The notes under the pieces were generated by a model. The model made no database searches, was not told the origin of the DNA, and worked only from the letters and a program-made list of their open reading frames with translations. A DNA stretch of 50,055 bases from NCBI GenBank assembly GCA_017412585.1, contig JAFPXK010000081.1, positions 1 through 50,055 of the forward strand, in the 5' to 3' direction. Shown here one piece after another: positions 40,835-49,932 of this stretch. This DNA comes from Oscillospiraceae bacterium (GTDB taxonomy: Bacteria; Bacillota; Clostridia; Oscillospirales; Oscillospiraceae). Each line of letters opens with the position of its first letter. The first letter of the stretch is position 1. The position numbers were made by a program, and so were the translations under genes.

Positions 40835-42223
40835 ATGATCCGGGAGAACCAGCGGTTTCTCAATCAACTGAATGTGATTACCGACGCGCTGCTCATCTGC
40901 CTGATGATGCCGCTGTCCTACTGGCTGCGTTTCGGCGTGCTCCACGGCGTGGAGAACGTGCCTAGGAGCCGCTATCTGATTATGGGCGCTGCCATCATGG
41001 TGCTGGAGCTGTTCCTCTATGCCGCCCGGGGCGTCTACCAGACCACCCGCGTGCTGCGCATCCGCCGGGAGGCGGTGAACCTGCTGGAGACCAACGCCAT
41101 CATCGCCGCGCTGCTGCTGGGCTGGCTCTATCTGAACCACGACGAGCATTATTCCCGGCTGCTGCTGCTCATCTTCTTCGTCCTCAGTGCCGGAGGCGTG
41201 ACGGTGAAGCACGTGGCGGTGCGCAAAATCCTCCGGGCCCTGCGGAAAAACGGCAGAAATCTGAAGCACGTGGTGGTGTTGGGCGGCGGCAGAAACGCCG
41301 GGCGCTATCTGGCGGCCATCTGTGACGACAGGGAAATCGGCTTCGACGCCATCGGCTATGTGGCGGCCCGGCGGGGGGAGCTGCCCATTCCGTATCTGGG
41401 CGGCTTTGACGCCCTGGAGACCATTCTCGACCACACCGCCCCCGACGAGGTGGTGTCCGCTATCGAGTCGGCGGACTATGAGCTGACGCCCCATATCATC
41501 GCCTGCTGCGAAAAGGCGGGCGTTAAGCTGTCTGTCATTCCGCCGTATGCGGAGTATATGCCCGCCCACCCGGAGTTTGACGACCTGGGCGGCATCCCGC
41601 TGCTGAACATCCGCCGCATCCCCCTGGACAATTACGGCAACGCCATCGTCAAGCGCACGGTGGACATCGTGGGCGCCCTTTTGATGCTGACGCTGCTCTC
41701 GCCGCTGATGGCGATTTGCGCCGTGGGCGTAAAGCTGTCGTCCCCCGGGCCGGTATTCTTCGCCCAGGAGCGCATCGGCAAGGACAAAAAGCCCTTCACC
41801 ATGTATAAATTCCGCTCTCTGTTGGTGAACGACGCCTCCGACACGGCCTGGTCGGGCAAGAGCGACAGCCGGCGCACCGCCTTCGGCGCGTGGCTGCGGC
41901 GCTGCTCTCTGGACGAGTTGCCCCAGCTTTTCAACGTGCTGCGGGGCGACATGAGCCTGGTGGGCCCCCGGCCGGAGATCCCCTACTACGTCCATCGGTT
42001 CAAGGAGGAGGTCCCCCTCTACATGGTGCGCCATCAGGTGCGCCCCGGCATGACCGGCTGGGCCCAGATCCACGGCTACCGCGGCGATACGCCCATCCCG
42101 GAGCGTGTGAAGCACGACGTGTGGTATATCGAGAACTGGAGCCTGTGGCTGGATTTCCGCATCATGCTGGAGACGGTGTTCCGGGGGAAATTTATGAATA
42201 ACGAGGCGCCGGGCGCCAAATGA
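40835..42223 (+). CDS. polyprenyl-phosphate phosphoglycosyl transferase (WbaP/WcaJ type)
   Basis: This 462-aa membrane enzyme should transfer the first sugar-phosphate from a UDP-sugar to undecaprenyl phosphate, starting glycan assembly. It has four N-terminal helices, a central Rossmann-like domain (VVVLGGGRNAGRYLA), one re-entrant hydrophobic helix (about residues 282-300), and the catalytic C-terminal domain with FRSL, DELPQLFNVLRGDMSLVGP and RPE. GGGAGGTG precedes the ATG. It is the first gene of an operon-like array reaching to the window end. The sugar (glucose, galactose or a GlcNAc derivative) cannot be told. Confidence 0.93.
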   Translation: MIRENQRFLNQLNVITDALLICLMMPLSYWLRFGVLHGVENVPRSRYLIMGAAIMVLELFLYAARGVYQTTRVLRIRREAVNLLETNAIIAALLLGWLYLNHDEHYSRLLLLIFFVLSAGGVTVKHVAVRKILRALRKNGRNLKHVVVLGGGRNAGRYLAAICDDREIGFDAIGYVAARRGELPIPYLGGFDALETILDHTAPDEVVSAIESADYELTPHIIACCEKAGVKLSVIPPYAEYMPAHPEFDDLGGIPLLNIRRIPLDNYGNAIVKRTVDIVGALLMLTLLSPLMAICAVGVKLSSPGPVFFAQERIGKDKKPFTMYKFRSLLVNDASDTAWSGKSDSRRTAFGAWLRRCSLDELPQLFNVLRGDMSLVGPRPEIPYYVHRFKEEVPLYMVRHQVRPGMTGWAQIHGYRGDTPIPERVKHDVWYIENWSLWLDFRIMLETVFRGKFMNNEAPGAK

Positions 42224-42271
42224 TTGCGCCGCGCAGCGCCCTGCCCGGATGCCCCCGTGGGAGATATTGAC

Positions 42272-43849
42272 ATGAAGAAGAAAAAGAATGTGAAAAAAGC
42301 CGCCGCCCAGCCGGAGTCCCTGCTCCGGCGCAACAGTACCGGCGCACCCCTGCTGTGGCGGCAGGGCAACCCCCTGTGGGAGCGTGTCAGCCAGTGCTTC
42401 GGCCTGCTGATGCTGACGGTGTTCCCGCTGCTGATCGGCCCCGGATTATACACCAACATCACCGAGACCAAGTTCACCATCTTTGCGGTGCTGACGGCGC
42501 TGTACGTCCTGCTGTGCGCCCTGGGCCTGGTCCTGTTCTGCCTGGCGAAGCGCTCCGGCGGCAGGATGGAGGGCCCCGGCCGCCTGCGGCTCACCGCGCC
42601 CCAGGTGCTGCTGGCGGCCTATATGGCCTGGGCGGCGCTGTCGGCGGCCCTCTCGCCCTACGACCGCCTGTGGCTGGGCCAGAGCCGGTTTGAGGGGCTG
42701 CTGTCCCTGCTGCTGTACGGCGTCGTGTTCCTGCTGCTGTCCTTCTGGGGCGAGTATACCGACGCCTACGCCTACGGCCTGGGCATCATGGGCACGGTGG
42801 CGGGCTTCTTTGCCCTGCAGCAGAGCCTGGGTTCCACCCTGTTCTACATGGAAGGCGACTACTGGAAGTACCATTTCCTCACCACCATCGGCCATGAGGA
42901 CTGCGTGTCCTGCCTGGTGTGCGTCCTCATTCCCGCGCTGCTGTGCGCTTTCGTGCTGCTGCGGAATCCCCGACGGTATGTGTGCCTTCCGGCCCTGTTC
43001 TTCATGGCCTATATCACGGTGTTCACCGACGTGGACACGGCGAAGATCGGCTTTTTGACGGTGTTTTTGGTGCTGCCCTGGCTGGTGGAGAGCCGTGAGC
43101 GGCTGCAGGAGCTGCTGCTGGGCCTTGTGCCTTTGGCACTGGGCGTGTGCTGCGGCTTCCTCAACCCCAGGAGCCGCAGCGCCGCGCCGCGCTACGGCGT
43201 GGTGATCTGCCTGGCCGCCGCGGCATTGCTGGCGCTGGCGGTGTGGCTTATGAGCCGCCGCCCCCGGACGTGGGCGGTGAAGCCCGCCGTGATCCGCCGG
43301 GCTGCGTATCTCCTGATGCTGGCAGTGCTGCTGCTGGCCCTGGTGCTGGTGTACGGCTATCGGGGGGACAACCGCCTGGTGCAGGAGGCGTCGGAGCTGC
43401 TCCACGGTCACCTGTCCGACCAGGCGGGCACCGTCCGGGGCTATATCTGGAAGAAGACGGCCCTTATTATCAAGGAGCATCCCGTTTTCGGCGGCGGTCC
43501 CGGCTCCTTCGCTACGTTGTTCCAGCCCTACAACGAGGGCTACCAGGCGGTGATTCACAACCAGGATGTGGTGGACTTCCCCCACAATGATTTCCTGATG
43601 GTGGCCGCCTGCACCGGCCTGGTGGGCCTGGGGCTGTACCTGGCGTTCCTCATTACGCTGGCGGTACGCTGCCTCAAGGCCGCCCGCCGAAGCGGCGTGC
43701 TGCTGATCTTCCTGGCGGGCATGGCGGGCTATCTGGTCTACTCGGCCTTTGTGTTCTCCATCGCCATCGTTTCGCCCCTGTTCTGGGTGATGGCGGGCCT
43801 GGCGGACAAGTGCGTCCGGCAGACGACGGCCGGCCAGGAGCCGCATTAA
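42272..43849 (+). CDS. O-antigen ligase/polymerase family protein (Wzy/WaaL type)
   Basis: The 525-aa protein has about 11-12 membrane helices and, in a large external loop, the Wzy_C-type stretch KEHPVFGGGPGSFATLF followed by PHNDFLMVAACTG. These enzymes polymerise lipid-linked repeat units or ligate glycans to an acceptor. In a Gram-positive cell it would more likely polymerise or attach wall glycans than build LPS. A GGGAGAT site supports the ATG at 42272; frame continues upstream to 42224 without a good site. It is 48 bases after the initiating transferase. Confidence 0.88.
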   Translation: MKKKKNVKKAAAQPESLLRRNSTGAPLLWRQGNPLWERVSQCFGLLMLTVFPLLIGPGLYTNITETKFTIFAVLTALYVLLCALGLVLFCLAKRSGGRMEGPGRLRLTAPQVLLAAYMAWAALSAALSPYDRLWLGQSRFEGLLSLLLYGVVFLLLSFWGEYTDAYAYGLGIMGTVAGFFALQQSLGSTLFYMEGDYWKYHFLTTIGHEDCVSCLVCVLIPALLCAFVLLRNPRRYVCLPALFFMAYITVFTDVDTAKIGFLTVFLVLPWLVESRERLQELLLGLVPLALGVCCGFLNPRSRSAAPRYGVVICLAAAALLALAVWLMSRRPRTWAVKPAVIRRAAYLLMLAVLLLALVLVYGYRGDNRLVQEASELLHGHLSDQAGTVRGYIWKKTALIIKEHPVFGGGPGSFATLFQPYNEGYQAVIHNQDVVDFPHNDFLMVAACTGLVGLGLYLAFLITLAVRCLKAARRSGVLLIFLAGMAGYLVYSAFVFSIAIVSPLFWVMAGLADKCVRQTTAGQEPH

Positions 43850-43877
43850 CACGATTTTTCTTTCACGGAGGCGCGCC

Positions 43878-44651
43878 ATGTCACAGCCGCTGACCATGTT
43901 CATAGCCTGCCACCGGCCCTGCCCGGTGCCGGCGGAGCCCTGCTACCTGCCCTTGGAGGCGGGGGCGGCGCTGCACCCTGCGCCCATCCCCGGCTTTACG
44001 CCCGACAATACGGGGGACAACATCTCCTGCAAAAATGAGCAGTTCTGCGAGCTGACGGCCCTCTACTGGGCGTGGAAAAACGCCGACGCCGACGATATCG
44101 GCCTGGTGCATTACCGGCGGTATTTCAGCGATGGGAAGTGGTGGCGGCCCAAATCCGCCCGTATCCTCACCGCCGCTGCGCTGTCCCGGGCACTGGCAGA
44201 GTGCGACATTCTCCTGCCCCGGCCCCGGCGGTACTGGATCGAGACCAATTACAGCCATTACGCCCACGCCCACCACGCCGCCGACCTGGACGCCGCCCGG
44301 GAGATTTTGCAGCAGCGCCACCCGGCCTACGTGGCGGCCTTTGACGCCGTGATGAAGCGCACCTGGGGCCACCGGTTCAATATGCTGGTGATGGGCCGGG
44401 AGAAGCTGGAGAAATACTGCGCCTGGCTTTTCGACGTGCTTTTCGCGCTGGAAAAGACGCTGGACGTCAGCACTTATTCGCCCTACGACCGCCGGGTGTT
44501 CGGCTTCGTGGCGGAGCGGCTGCTGGACGTGTGGCTGGAAACCAACGGCTACCCCTGCCGTGAGCTGCCCTATGTGTTCACGGAGAAGCAGAACTGGCTG
44601 CGAAAAGGCGGGGCGTTTTTGCTGCGGAAGATGGGGATTCGGGTGAGATGA
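43878..44651 (+). CDS. DUF4422 domain protein (probable glycosyltransferase)
   Basis: The 257-aa protein matches DUF4422: the opening strand TMFIACHRP, DNTGDNISCKNEQFCELTALYWAWKN (about residues 40-65), IGLVHYRRYFS, LPRPRRYWIETNYSHYAHAHH, and a C-terminal conserved SPYDRRVFGFVAERLLDVWL. The family is found almost only in glycan clusters and is taken to be a glycosyltransferase; the activity is not demonstrated. A GGAGG site precedes the ATG. The stop overlaps the start of the next gene by four bases (ATGA). Confidence 0.88.
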   Translation: MSQPLTMFIACHRPCPVPAEPCYLPLEAGAALHPAPIPGFTPDNTGDNISCKNEQFCELTALYWAWKNADADDIGLVHYRRYFSDGKWWRPKSARILTAAALSRALAECDILLPRPRRYWIETNYSHYAHAHHAADLDAAREILQQRHPAYVAAFDAVMKRTWGHRFNMLVMGREKLEKYCAWLFDVLFALEKTLDVSTYSPYDRRVFGFVAERLLDVWLETNGYPCRELPYVFTEKQNWLRKGGAFLLRKMGIRVR

Positions 44652-46441
44652 TGGCGGAGGAGCGCACAGCGATGATACTGCAAAAGCTGCTATTTCCAAA
44701 AGACGATGGGCTGGACCGGGAGATGTACGTGCGGTGCAATGCCCACCGTGTCACCCTGGAGGAGGGTAAAATCGCCTCCGCCGACTGTGACGAGCCTATC
44801 TGCTTTGATACGTATTTCGGCTCTTTTTCCTACCAAAAGTGGAGAAAATATACCAAACTGGACAACCTGGCGCTGTCCCTTGCCATCAAGGGCAAATGCG
44901 AGGTGGCGCTGCTGGGCCTTTCGCTGCGCGGCGGCGCGGTGGAAAAGACGGTGCTGCGCCGATGGTTGGTGGATCACCCGGAGGGGGAGGCCGTTACCCT
45001 GGCCTACCCCGACAATATGGACAGCGAGCTGGTGAGCTTTACGGTCACCCCGCTGTCGGAAGAGCTGGAGATCTGCGGCGGCGCCTATACCTGCGATGTG
45101 GAGGAGGCGGCCCTGTCAGAGGTCAACCTCTCCCTGGCCATCTGCACCTTCCGGCGGGAGGCGTACGTTGCGCGCAACATGGGGATGCTGCAAAAAGAGG
45201 TGTTTGACGATCCTGCCTCCCTGCTCCACGGCCATCTGCGGGTGGTGATCGCGGACAACGGCAACACCCTGGACGCCAACGATTTCGGCTCCGGATTCGT
45301 CCGCCTCGTCCCCAACAAAAACAGCGGCGGGTCCGGCGGCTTCAGCCGCGCCGCCATCGAGATCATGGAGGACAGGTCCTTCCCCGCGTCCCACATCATC
45401 CTGATGGACGATGACATCGTCTTCTCCGTTGACGCGCTGGAGCGCACCTATACCTTCCTCCGGCTGCTGAGGCCGGAATACCGGGACAGCCTGCTGGGCG
45501 GGGCCATGTTCAGAAGCGATACCCCGTCTATCCAGCACGCCGCCGGGGAGACCCAGACCGTGAACGGCATCGTGTGCAACAGAATCGGCTACGACATGCG
45601 AAGCTGCGCCGACGCGGTGCGCAACGAGGTGGAGGAGCCCTTCAATTATCTGGGCTGGTGGTACTGCTGCGTCCACGCCGCCGTGTTTGCCCGGGTGCAG
45701 TATTCTCTGCCCCTTTTCGTGCAGTATGACGATATTGAATTCAGCCTGCGCTGCGGCGCCTTGCCCAAAATCACACTGAACGGCGTCTGCTGTTGGCACC
45801 TGCCCTTTGACCAAAAGGTATCCGCCGTCAAAAACTACTACACCGCCCGCAATCGCGCCATTGTCAACACCCTCTGCTTTGACGACTACACCAAGGCCCG
45901 GTTCCTTCGGGACGTGATGCGCACCTCGGCCCGGTGCCTGTTCCAGTTCGGCGTGCAGGACGTGCCCCTGGTGCTGCGGGGCGGGGAGGATTATTTGAAG
46001 GGCCTTGCCTGGCTGGCAGAGCAGGACCCCACTGCCTTGCACAAAGAGATCGCCTCCCTGTGCGCAAAGCCCGCCCCCGGCGCAAACCGGGCCCTCTCCG
46101 GGCAGAAAGCCGCCCGGCGCAGCCGCCGCCACGGGGCCAAGGCCCGGCTGTTCAAAACCCTTATCTGGCTCAATGACCGCCTTTTCCCCGTGGGCGGGGC
46201 GGAGGCGAACCCGGCTGCCGCCCGGTATGCCTACCGCGGCCGTTCTACGCTGGCGTCCGACACGGAGACCGCAGGCGTTTCCGGGTGGACGGCTTTCAGG
46301 CTGACCGTGCAGGCGGCAGGCCGATTTATGAAGCTGGCGGCCCGGACGTACCGGCGCTATGACGCGGTGAAAGCGGAAAACCGCAGGATGCGGGCAGAGC
46401 TGACCACAGCGGCGTTCTGGAAGGGCTATCTTGATTTATAA
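44648..46441 (+). CDS. GlfT2-like (galactofuranosyl) glycosyltransferase
   Basis: The 597-aa protein has an N-terminal beta-rich domain (about 1-165) preceding a GT-A/GT2 domain, the architecture of GlfT2, the mycobacterial galactan polymerase. The metal motif is MDDDI (Asp254-Asp255-Asp256); NKNSGGSGGFSRA, YLGWWYCC and VQYDDIEFSLRCG follow, with His384 in CCWHLPFD. A helical C-terminal part (about 430-597) lies beyond. It suggests a galactofuranose-containing chain, but UDP-galactopyranose mutase (glf) is not in this window. Translation is coupled to the DUF4422 gene. Confidence 0.88.
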   Translation: MMAEERTAMILQKLLFPKDDGLDREMYVRCNAHRVTLEEGKIASADCDEPICFDTYFGSFSYQKWRKYTKLDNLALSLAIKGKCEVALLGLSLRGGAVEKTVLRRWLVDHPEGEAVTLAYPDNMDSELVSFTVTPLSEELEICGGAYTCDVEEAALSEVNLSLAICTFRREAYVARNMGMLQKEVFDDPASLLHGHLRVVIADNGNTLDANDFGSGFVRLVPNKNSGGSGGFSRAAIEIMEDRSFPASHIILMDDDIVFSVDALERTYTFLRLLRPEYRDSLLGGAMFRSDTPSIQHAAGETQTVNGIVCNRIGYDMRSCADAVRNEVEEPFNYLGWWYCCVHAAVFARVQYSLPLFVQYDDIEFSLRCGALPKITLNGVCCWHLPFDQKVSAVKNYYTARNRAIVNTLCFDDYTKARFLRDVMRTSARCLFQFGVQDVPLVLRGGEDYLKGLAWLAEQDPTALHKEIASLCAKPAPGANRALSGQKAARRSRRHGAKARLFKTLIWLNDRLFPVGGAEANPAAARYAYRGRSTLASDTETAGVSGWTAFRLTVQAAGRFMKLAARTYRRYDAVKAENRRMRAELTTAAFWKGYLDL

Positions 46442-46495
46442 TCGCTGGGGCGGACAGCCGGGCAATGGGCTGCGCCGAACAGGAGGTAGAAGGAT

Positions 46496-47479
46496 TTGGA
46501 GAATCTGAAGCTGTCTCTTATTATCCCGGTCTACAACGTGGCCCCCTATCTGGAGGAATGCCTGGCAAGCGTCTGCGGCCAGACCTATCGCAATCTGGAA
46601 ATCATCCTGGTGGACGACGGCGCCACCGACGGCAGCGGCGCCATCTGCGACGCCTGGCGGGAAAAGGATAGCCGTATCCGTGTGATCCACCAGGAAAACG
46701 GCGGCGTGTCTGCCGCCCGGAACGCCGGGCTGGACGTCTGCACCGGACAAATCATCAGCTTCGTGGACGGTGACGACTGGCTGGACGTGAAACTGTGTGA
46801 AAAGCTGGTGGCCTGCCTGGAGGAAAACGACGCCGACGCCGCCATGTGCGGCTTTGTGGACTATCCCCACGGCGCGCCGGTGGAAAAGGGCGTTTTTGCC
46901 GTGCCGCCCTGCGGCTACGCCGGCGCCCTCTGGCAGATGCTTCGCCGTGACGGCTATTTTACGGCCACCTGGGCCAAGGTGTTCCGGCGGGAGGCGGTGT
47001 TCACGGCAGAAGACCCCGTCCGTTTCGACCCGTCCCTCTCCTTTGGGGAGGACGGCGTGTGGCTGATGGAGGTGCTGCGCCGCTGCGAGCGCATCGCTTT
47101 TCTGCCCCAGGCGCTGTATTTCTGGCGTCCCCGGGAGGACAGCGTGACCCGGGCCGCCGTCCTGACGGAAAAGCAACTGAGCCTTCTGGCGGCCAACAAA
47201 AAGGCGCTGGCCCTGCTGCCGGAGGACCGGGCCGTTCAGATTCTGGCCCGGGGGCGGCTGTATAACGACTGCTTTCCCATGAAGGTGAAAGCCTACTGCC
47301 TGGGGGACAAAAAAGCCCTGCGAACCATCGCCCGGGCCATTGCCCCCCTGCGCCGGGACTGGCTGCGCTGTGGTGACTTCATTCTTCTTCGCAAGGTGAA
47401 GGTGCTGCTCATCGAGGCGGAGATGGCCCTCCGCCTGCCACGGGGCCTTGTGTGGTGGACCAACCAGCGCACACACTGA
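46496..47479 (+). CDS. family 2 glycosyltransferase
   Basis: The 327-aa GT-A enzyme begins LSLIIPVYNVAPYLEECLAS, has VDDGATDGS (nucleotide-binding Asp residues), NGGVSAARNAGL, the metal motif DGDD at 91-94, and a likely catalytic base in FGEDGVW. It adds one sugar from a nucleotide donor on the inner membrane face. It starts with TTG at 46496, supported by AGGAGGT at 46481-46487 and the absence of another start nearby. The linkage and sugar cannot be inferred. Confidence 0.92.
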   Translation: MENLKLSLIIPVYNVAPYLEECLASVCGQTYRNLEIILVDDGATDGSGAICDAWREKDSRIRVIHQENGGVSAARNAGLDVCTGQIISFVDGDDWLDVKLCEKLVACLEENDADAAMCGFVDYPHGAPVEKGVFAVPPCGYAGALWQMLRRDGYFTATWAKVFRREAVFTAEDPVRFDPSLSFGEDGVWLMEVLRRCERIAFLPQALYFWRPREDSVTRAAVLTEKQLSLLAANKKALALLPEDRAVQILARGRLYNDCFPMKVKAYCLGDKKALRTIARAIAPLRRDWLRCGDFILLRKVKVLLIEAEMALRLPRGLVWWTNQRTH

Positions 47480-47531
47480 CGATCAATAAGGCGTCCTGCC
47501 AACGGAAGCCATGGATAAAAGGAGTATCCCC

Positions 47532-48680
47532 GTGAAAGATGAAGCATTGCGGAGCCATCCCTCCGCGGAACAAAACGAGACGATTGCGCCTGCCTTCCCC
47601 GGGGGCAGCGAGGCCATCGTCTTTTGCCTCAACGACTACTATTGCCCCTATTTCTCCGTCATGCTCTACTCTGTAGTGGAGCATGCCTTGCCCCTGCGCC
47701 AGTATGATATCATCGTTCTCCACCGGGATATTACGGCAGAGAATCAGCGGATTTTGGGCAGCATGACAGCGGGACGGGACAACATCTCCCTCCGCTTCCG
47801 CAACGTCAGCGCCCGGATAGAGGGATACACCCTGTATACCGGCGGGAAAAGCGAGTTCACCGTAGACGCCTATCTGCGGCTGCTGATTCCCTACGTGCTG
47901 GACGAAGCCTACAAAAAGGCGCTGTATCTGGACGCGGATATGCTGGCGCTGACCGACGTGGGGGCGCTGCTGGACACCGACCTTACAGGATATATGCTGG
48001 CCTCCTCCCGGGACCTGTGCGGCCTGGCTATTTACTATAACCCACGGGATAAGTATAAACAAAACCGAGATACGGTGCTGCATCTGACATGTCCGGATGA
48101 TTATTTCATCGATGGCATGCTGGTGATGAACCTGGACGCCTTTCGCCGGGCCTACACGGCGGACGACCTGCTGCGGCTTGCCGCGTCAAGAGACTGGCTG
48201 CAGCATGACCAGGACGTGCTGAATCTGCTCTGCAACGGCGGAAAGGCGAAACTGGTTCACGCCAGGTGGGATGTGCTGCAGCCCTATCGACCGGAACTGC
48301 TTCCGGAGGCTGCCCGGCAGGAGCTTGCGGAATCGCTGGAGGACCCGAAGATTCTCCACTTCGGCGGCGGTGATAAGCCCTGGCAGAGCAAGGACAGCCT
48401 GTGGACGGAGGCCTTTTGGGACACCGCCATAAAAACGCCCTACTGCAAAGCGCTGATTCTCCGCGCGCTTCCGTATGCAAACCCGGATCAAAAGAGCGAT
48501 GAGGTGTTTGTGCGCATCAATAACGGCAAGATCCGGCTGCGCCATCTGCTGCAATACAACGTCGCATGGCTTCGCTTCAAGGTGCGCCAAAAGCTGCTGA
48601 AAAAAACATTTGTAATCGAGGAAAGGAAGAGAAAATCGTGCCTGCTAAAACTGCCCAAGAACCCTGTCTGCCGGAAGTGA
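47532..48680 (+). CDS. family 8 glycosyltransferase (first of two)
   Basis: The 382-aa retaining glycosyltransferase has IVFCLNDYYCPYFSVMLYS (donor-binding start), the DxD metal site LYLDADML (Asp134 and Asp136), DGMLVMNLDAFR, DQDVLNLL and ILHFGGGDKPW, all in GT8 order; donors are UDP-glucose or UDP-galactose in characterised members. The GTG at 47532 is favoured over the ATG at 47511 because AAAAGGAG lies 7 bases before the GTG. The basic tail may dock on the membrane. The next gene overlaps its 3' end by 43 bases. Confidence 0.9.
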   Translation: MKDEALRSHPSAEQNETIAPAFPGGSEAIVFCLNDYYCPYFSVMLYSVVEHALPLRQYDIIVLHRDITAENQRILGSMTAGRDNISLRFRNVSARIEGYTLYTGGKSEFTVDAYLRLLIPYVLDEAYKKALYLDADMLALTDVGALLDTDLTGYMLASSRDLCGLAIYYNPRDKYKQNRDTVLHLTCPDDYFIDGMLVMNLDAFRRAYTADDLLRLAASRDWLQHDQDVLNLLCNGGKAKLVHARWDVLQPYRPELLPEAARQELAESLEDPKILHFGGGDKPWQSKDSLWTEAFWDTAIKTPYCKALILRALPYANPDQKSDEVFVRINNGKIRLRHLLQYNVAWLRFKVRQKLLKKTFVIEERKRKSCLLKLPKNPVCRK

Positions 48681-49726
48681 CCGGCCCCGTTGTGCCTGTG
48701 GTGTTCGCCACCAATGACAAGTATGCGCCTTATGCCGGCGTGGCCATCCAGTCCATCCTCTGCCATGCCGACCCTGCCAGGGAATACCGCATCTACGTGC
48801 TGCACACCGCTGTTTCCCCCGCCCACGTGGCGGCACTGGAGGGTATGTCCGCCGGGAACGTCACTGTGCGGTGCCTGAATATTACGGATACCATGCACAC
48901 GGTGCAGACGCCGTTGCCGGTAGTGTACACCTTATCCGTAGAGGCGTATTATCGCCTTCTCATCCCGGAGCTGCCGGAGCTGCGTGACTATCCCTTCGTC
49001 ATCTATCTGGACTGCGACGTGGTGGTATGCGCCGATATCGCCGACATCCTGCCCCGTGACATGGGGGACAAGCTGCTGGCCGGGGTAGTGGATCACCCTA
49101 TGAAAAGGGAGCAGGATCGAAAGCGGCTGGCGGAGGACTATCAGCTGGATGTGGCAAAGTATATCAATTCCGGTGTGCTGGTGTTCAACGTGCCCCAATG
49201 GCAGCAGGAGAACACGGCGCGGCAATGCTTTGATTTCCTGGCCGGCATTCCCTCCGGCACGTTTGTGTACATGGATCAGGACATCATCAACGCCGTCTGC
49301 CGGGGCCGCATCTTTTACCTGGACGAGGTGTGGAACTTCAACTGGTTCATGCGCTACGGCGACAAAGAGGCTGTTGCCATTTCCAAGCCGGTGGTGGACA
49401 GAATCGGCGACGACTTTTGCCTCGTTCATTACACCACCTCCTGGAAGCCCTGGTGTACGCCGGGCCACCCTATGGGGCGCTATTTCTGGCGCTACGCCGG
49501 CCTGTCCCCCTTCGTGGAGGAGATCATCAAAACGAATCTGGTGAGCAAGGCGGAGGTGGAGCAGGAGCCCCATCCCGTCTCCCTGCGCATCGGCCTGGCC
49601 GCCACCTGGCTGCCCCGGAAGATAAAGGGCGGCATCCGGTGCGTCCGGGACCATGGGCTGGGCTATACCCTCCGCCGCGTCCTCTACCATCTGGGCCTGT
49701 GGGAGGATGAGGAATGGCACTTGTAA
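48638..49726 (+). CDS. family 8 glycosyltransferase (second of two)
   Basis: This 362-aa paralogue of the preceding enzyme has VVFATNDKYAPYAGVAIQS, the metal site YLDCDVVV (Asp125 and Asp127), NSGVLVFN, MDQDIINAV and CLVHYTTSWKPW. It starts with GTG at 48638 inside the 3' end of the previous gene, behind a GAGGAAAGGAAG stretch, so translation is coupled. Two adjacent GT8 enzymes suggest two consecutive alpha-linked hexoses in the repeat unit (inference). Confidence 0.9.
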   Translation: MPAKTAQEPCLPEVTGPVVPVVFATNDKYAPYAGVAIQSILCHADPAREYRIYVLHTAVSPAHVAALEGMSAGNVTVRCLNITDTMHTVQTPLPVVYTLSVEAYYRLLIPELPELRDYPFVIYLDCDVVVCADIADILPRDMGDKLLAGVVDHPMKREQDRKRLAEDYQLDVAKYINSGVLVFNVPQWQQENTARQCFDFLAGIPSGTFVYMDQDIINAVCRGRIFYLDEVWNFNWFMRYGDKEAVAISKPVVDRIGDDFCLVHYTTSWKPWCTPGHPMGRYFWRYAGLSPFVEEIIKTNLVSKAEVEQEPHPVSLRIGLAATWLPRKIKGGIRCVRDHGLGYTLRRVLYHLGLWEDEEWHL

Positions 49727-49791
49727 GGGGGGCGCCGCGCCCGGCCTGCCATCCACGCCCCTACTCCTTCACCACATCAGGAGATTTCACT

Positions 49792-49932
49792 ATGTTCAAT
49801 ACTCTCAAAACCCATCAGTTCCTTTTTGAGGAGCTGGTGAAGCGTGACTTCAAAAAGAAATACAAGCGCACCGTGCTGGGCATGGCCTGGAGCGTGCTGT
49901 CGCCGCTGCTGTCGCTAAAATGTACCCTATAA
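49792..49932 (+). pseudogene. polysaccharide ABC exporter permease, interrupted after about 43 codons
   Basis: Starting at the ATG at 49792 (GGAG ten bases upstream), the product reads as the N-terminus of a Wzm/TagG-type permease: FEELVKRDFKKKYKRTVLGMAWSVLSPLLSL. The expected membrane domain is then replaced: from 49921 the sequence is that of an insertion element and the frame stops at 49930-49932. The rest of the gene may lie beyond the window, past the element. An intact relative is at 20068-20901. Confidence 0.85.

Noticed and set aside
42446..43903. A 485-codon Gln/His-rich frame antisense to the Wzy/WaaL-type gene
   Set aside because: Low-complexity shadow; the plus-strand protein has proper membrane helices and family motifs.
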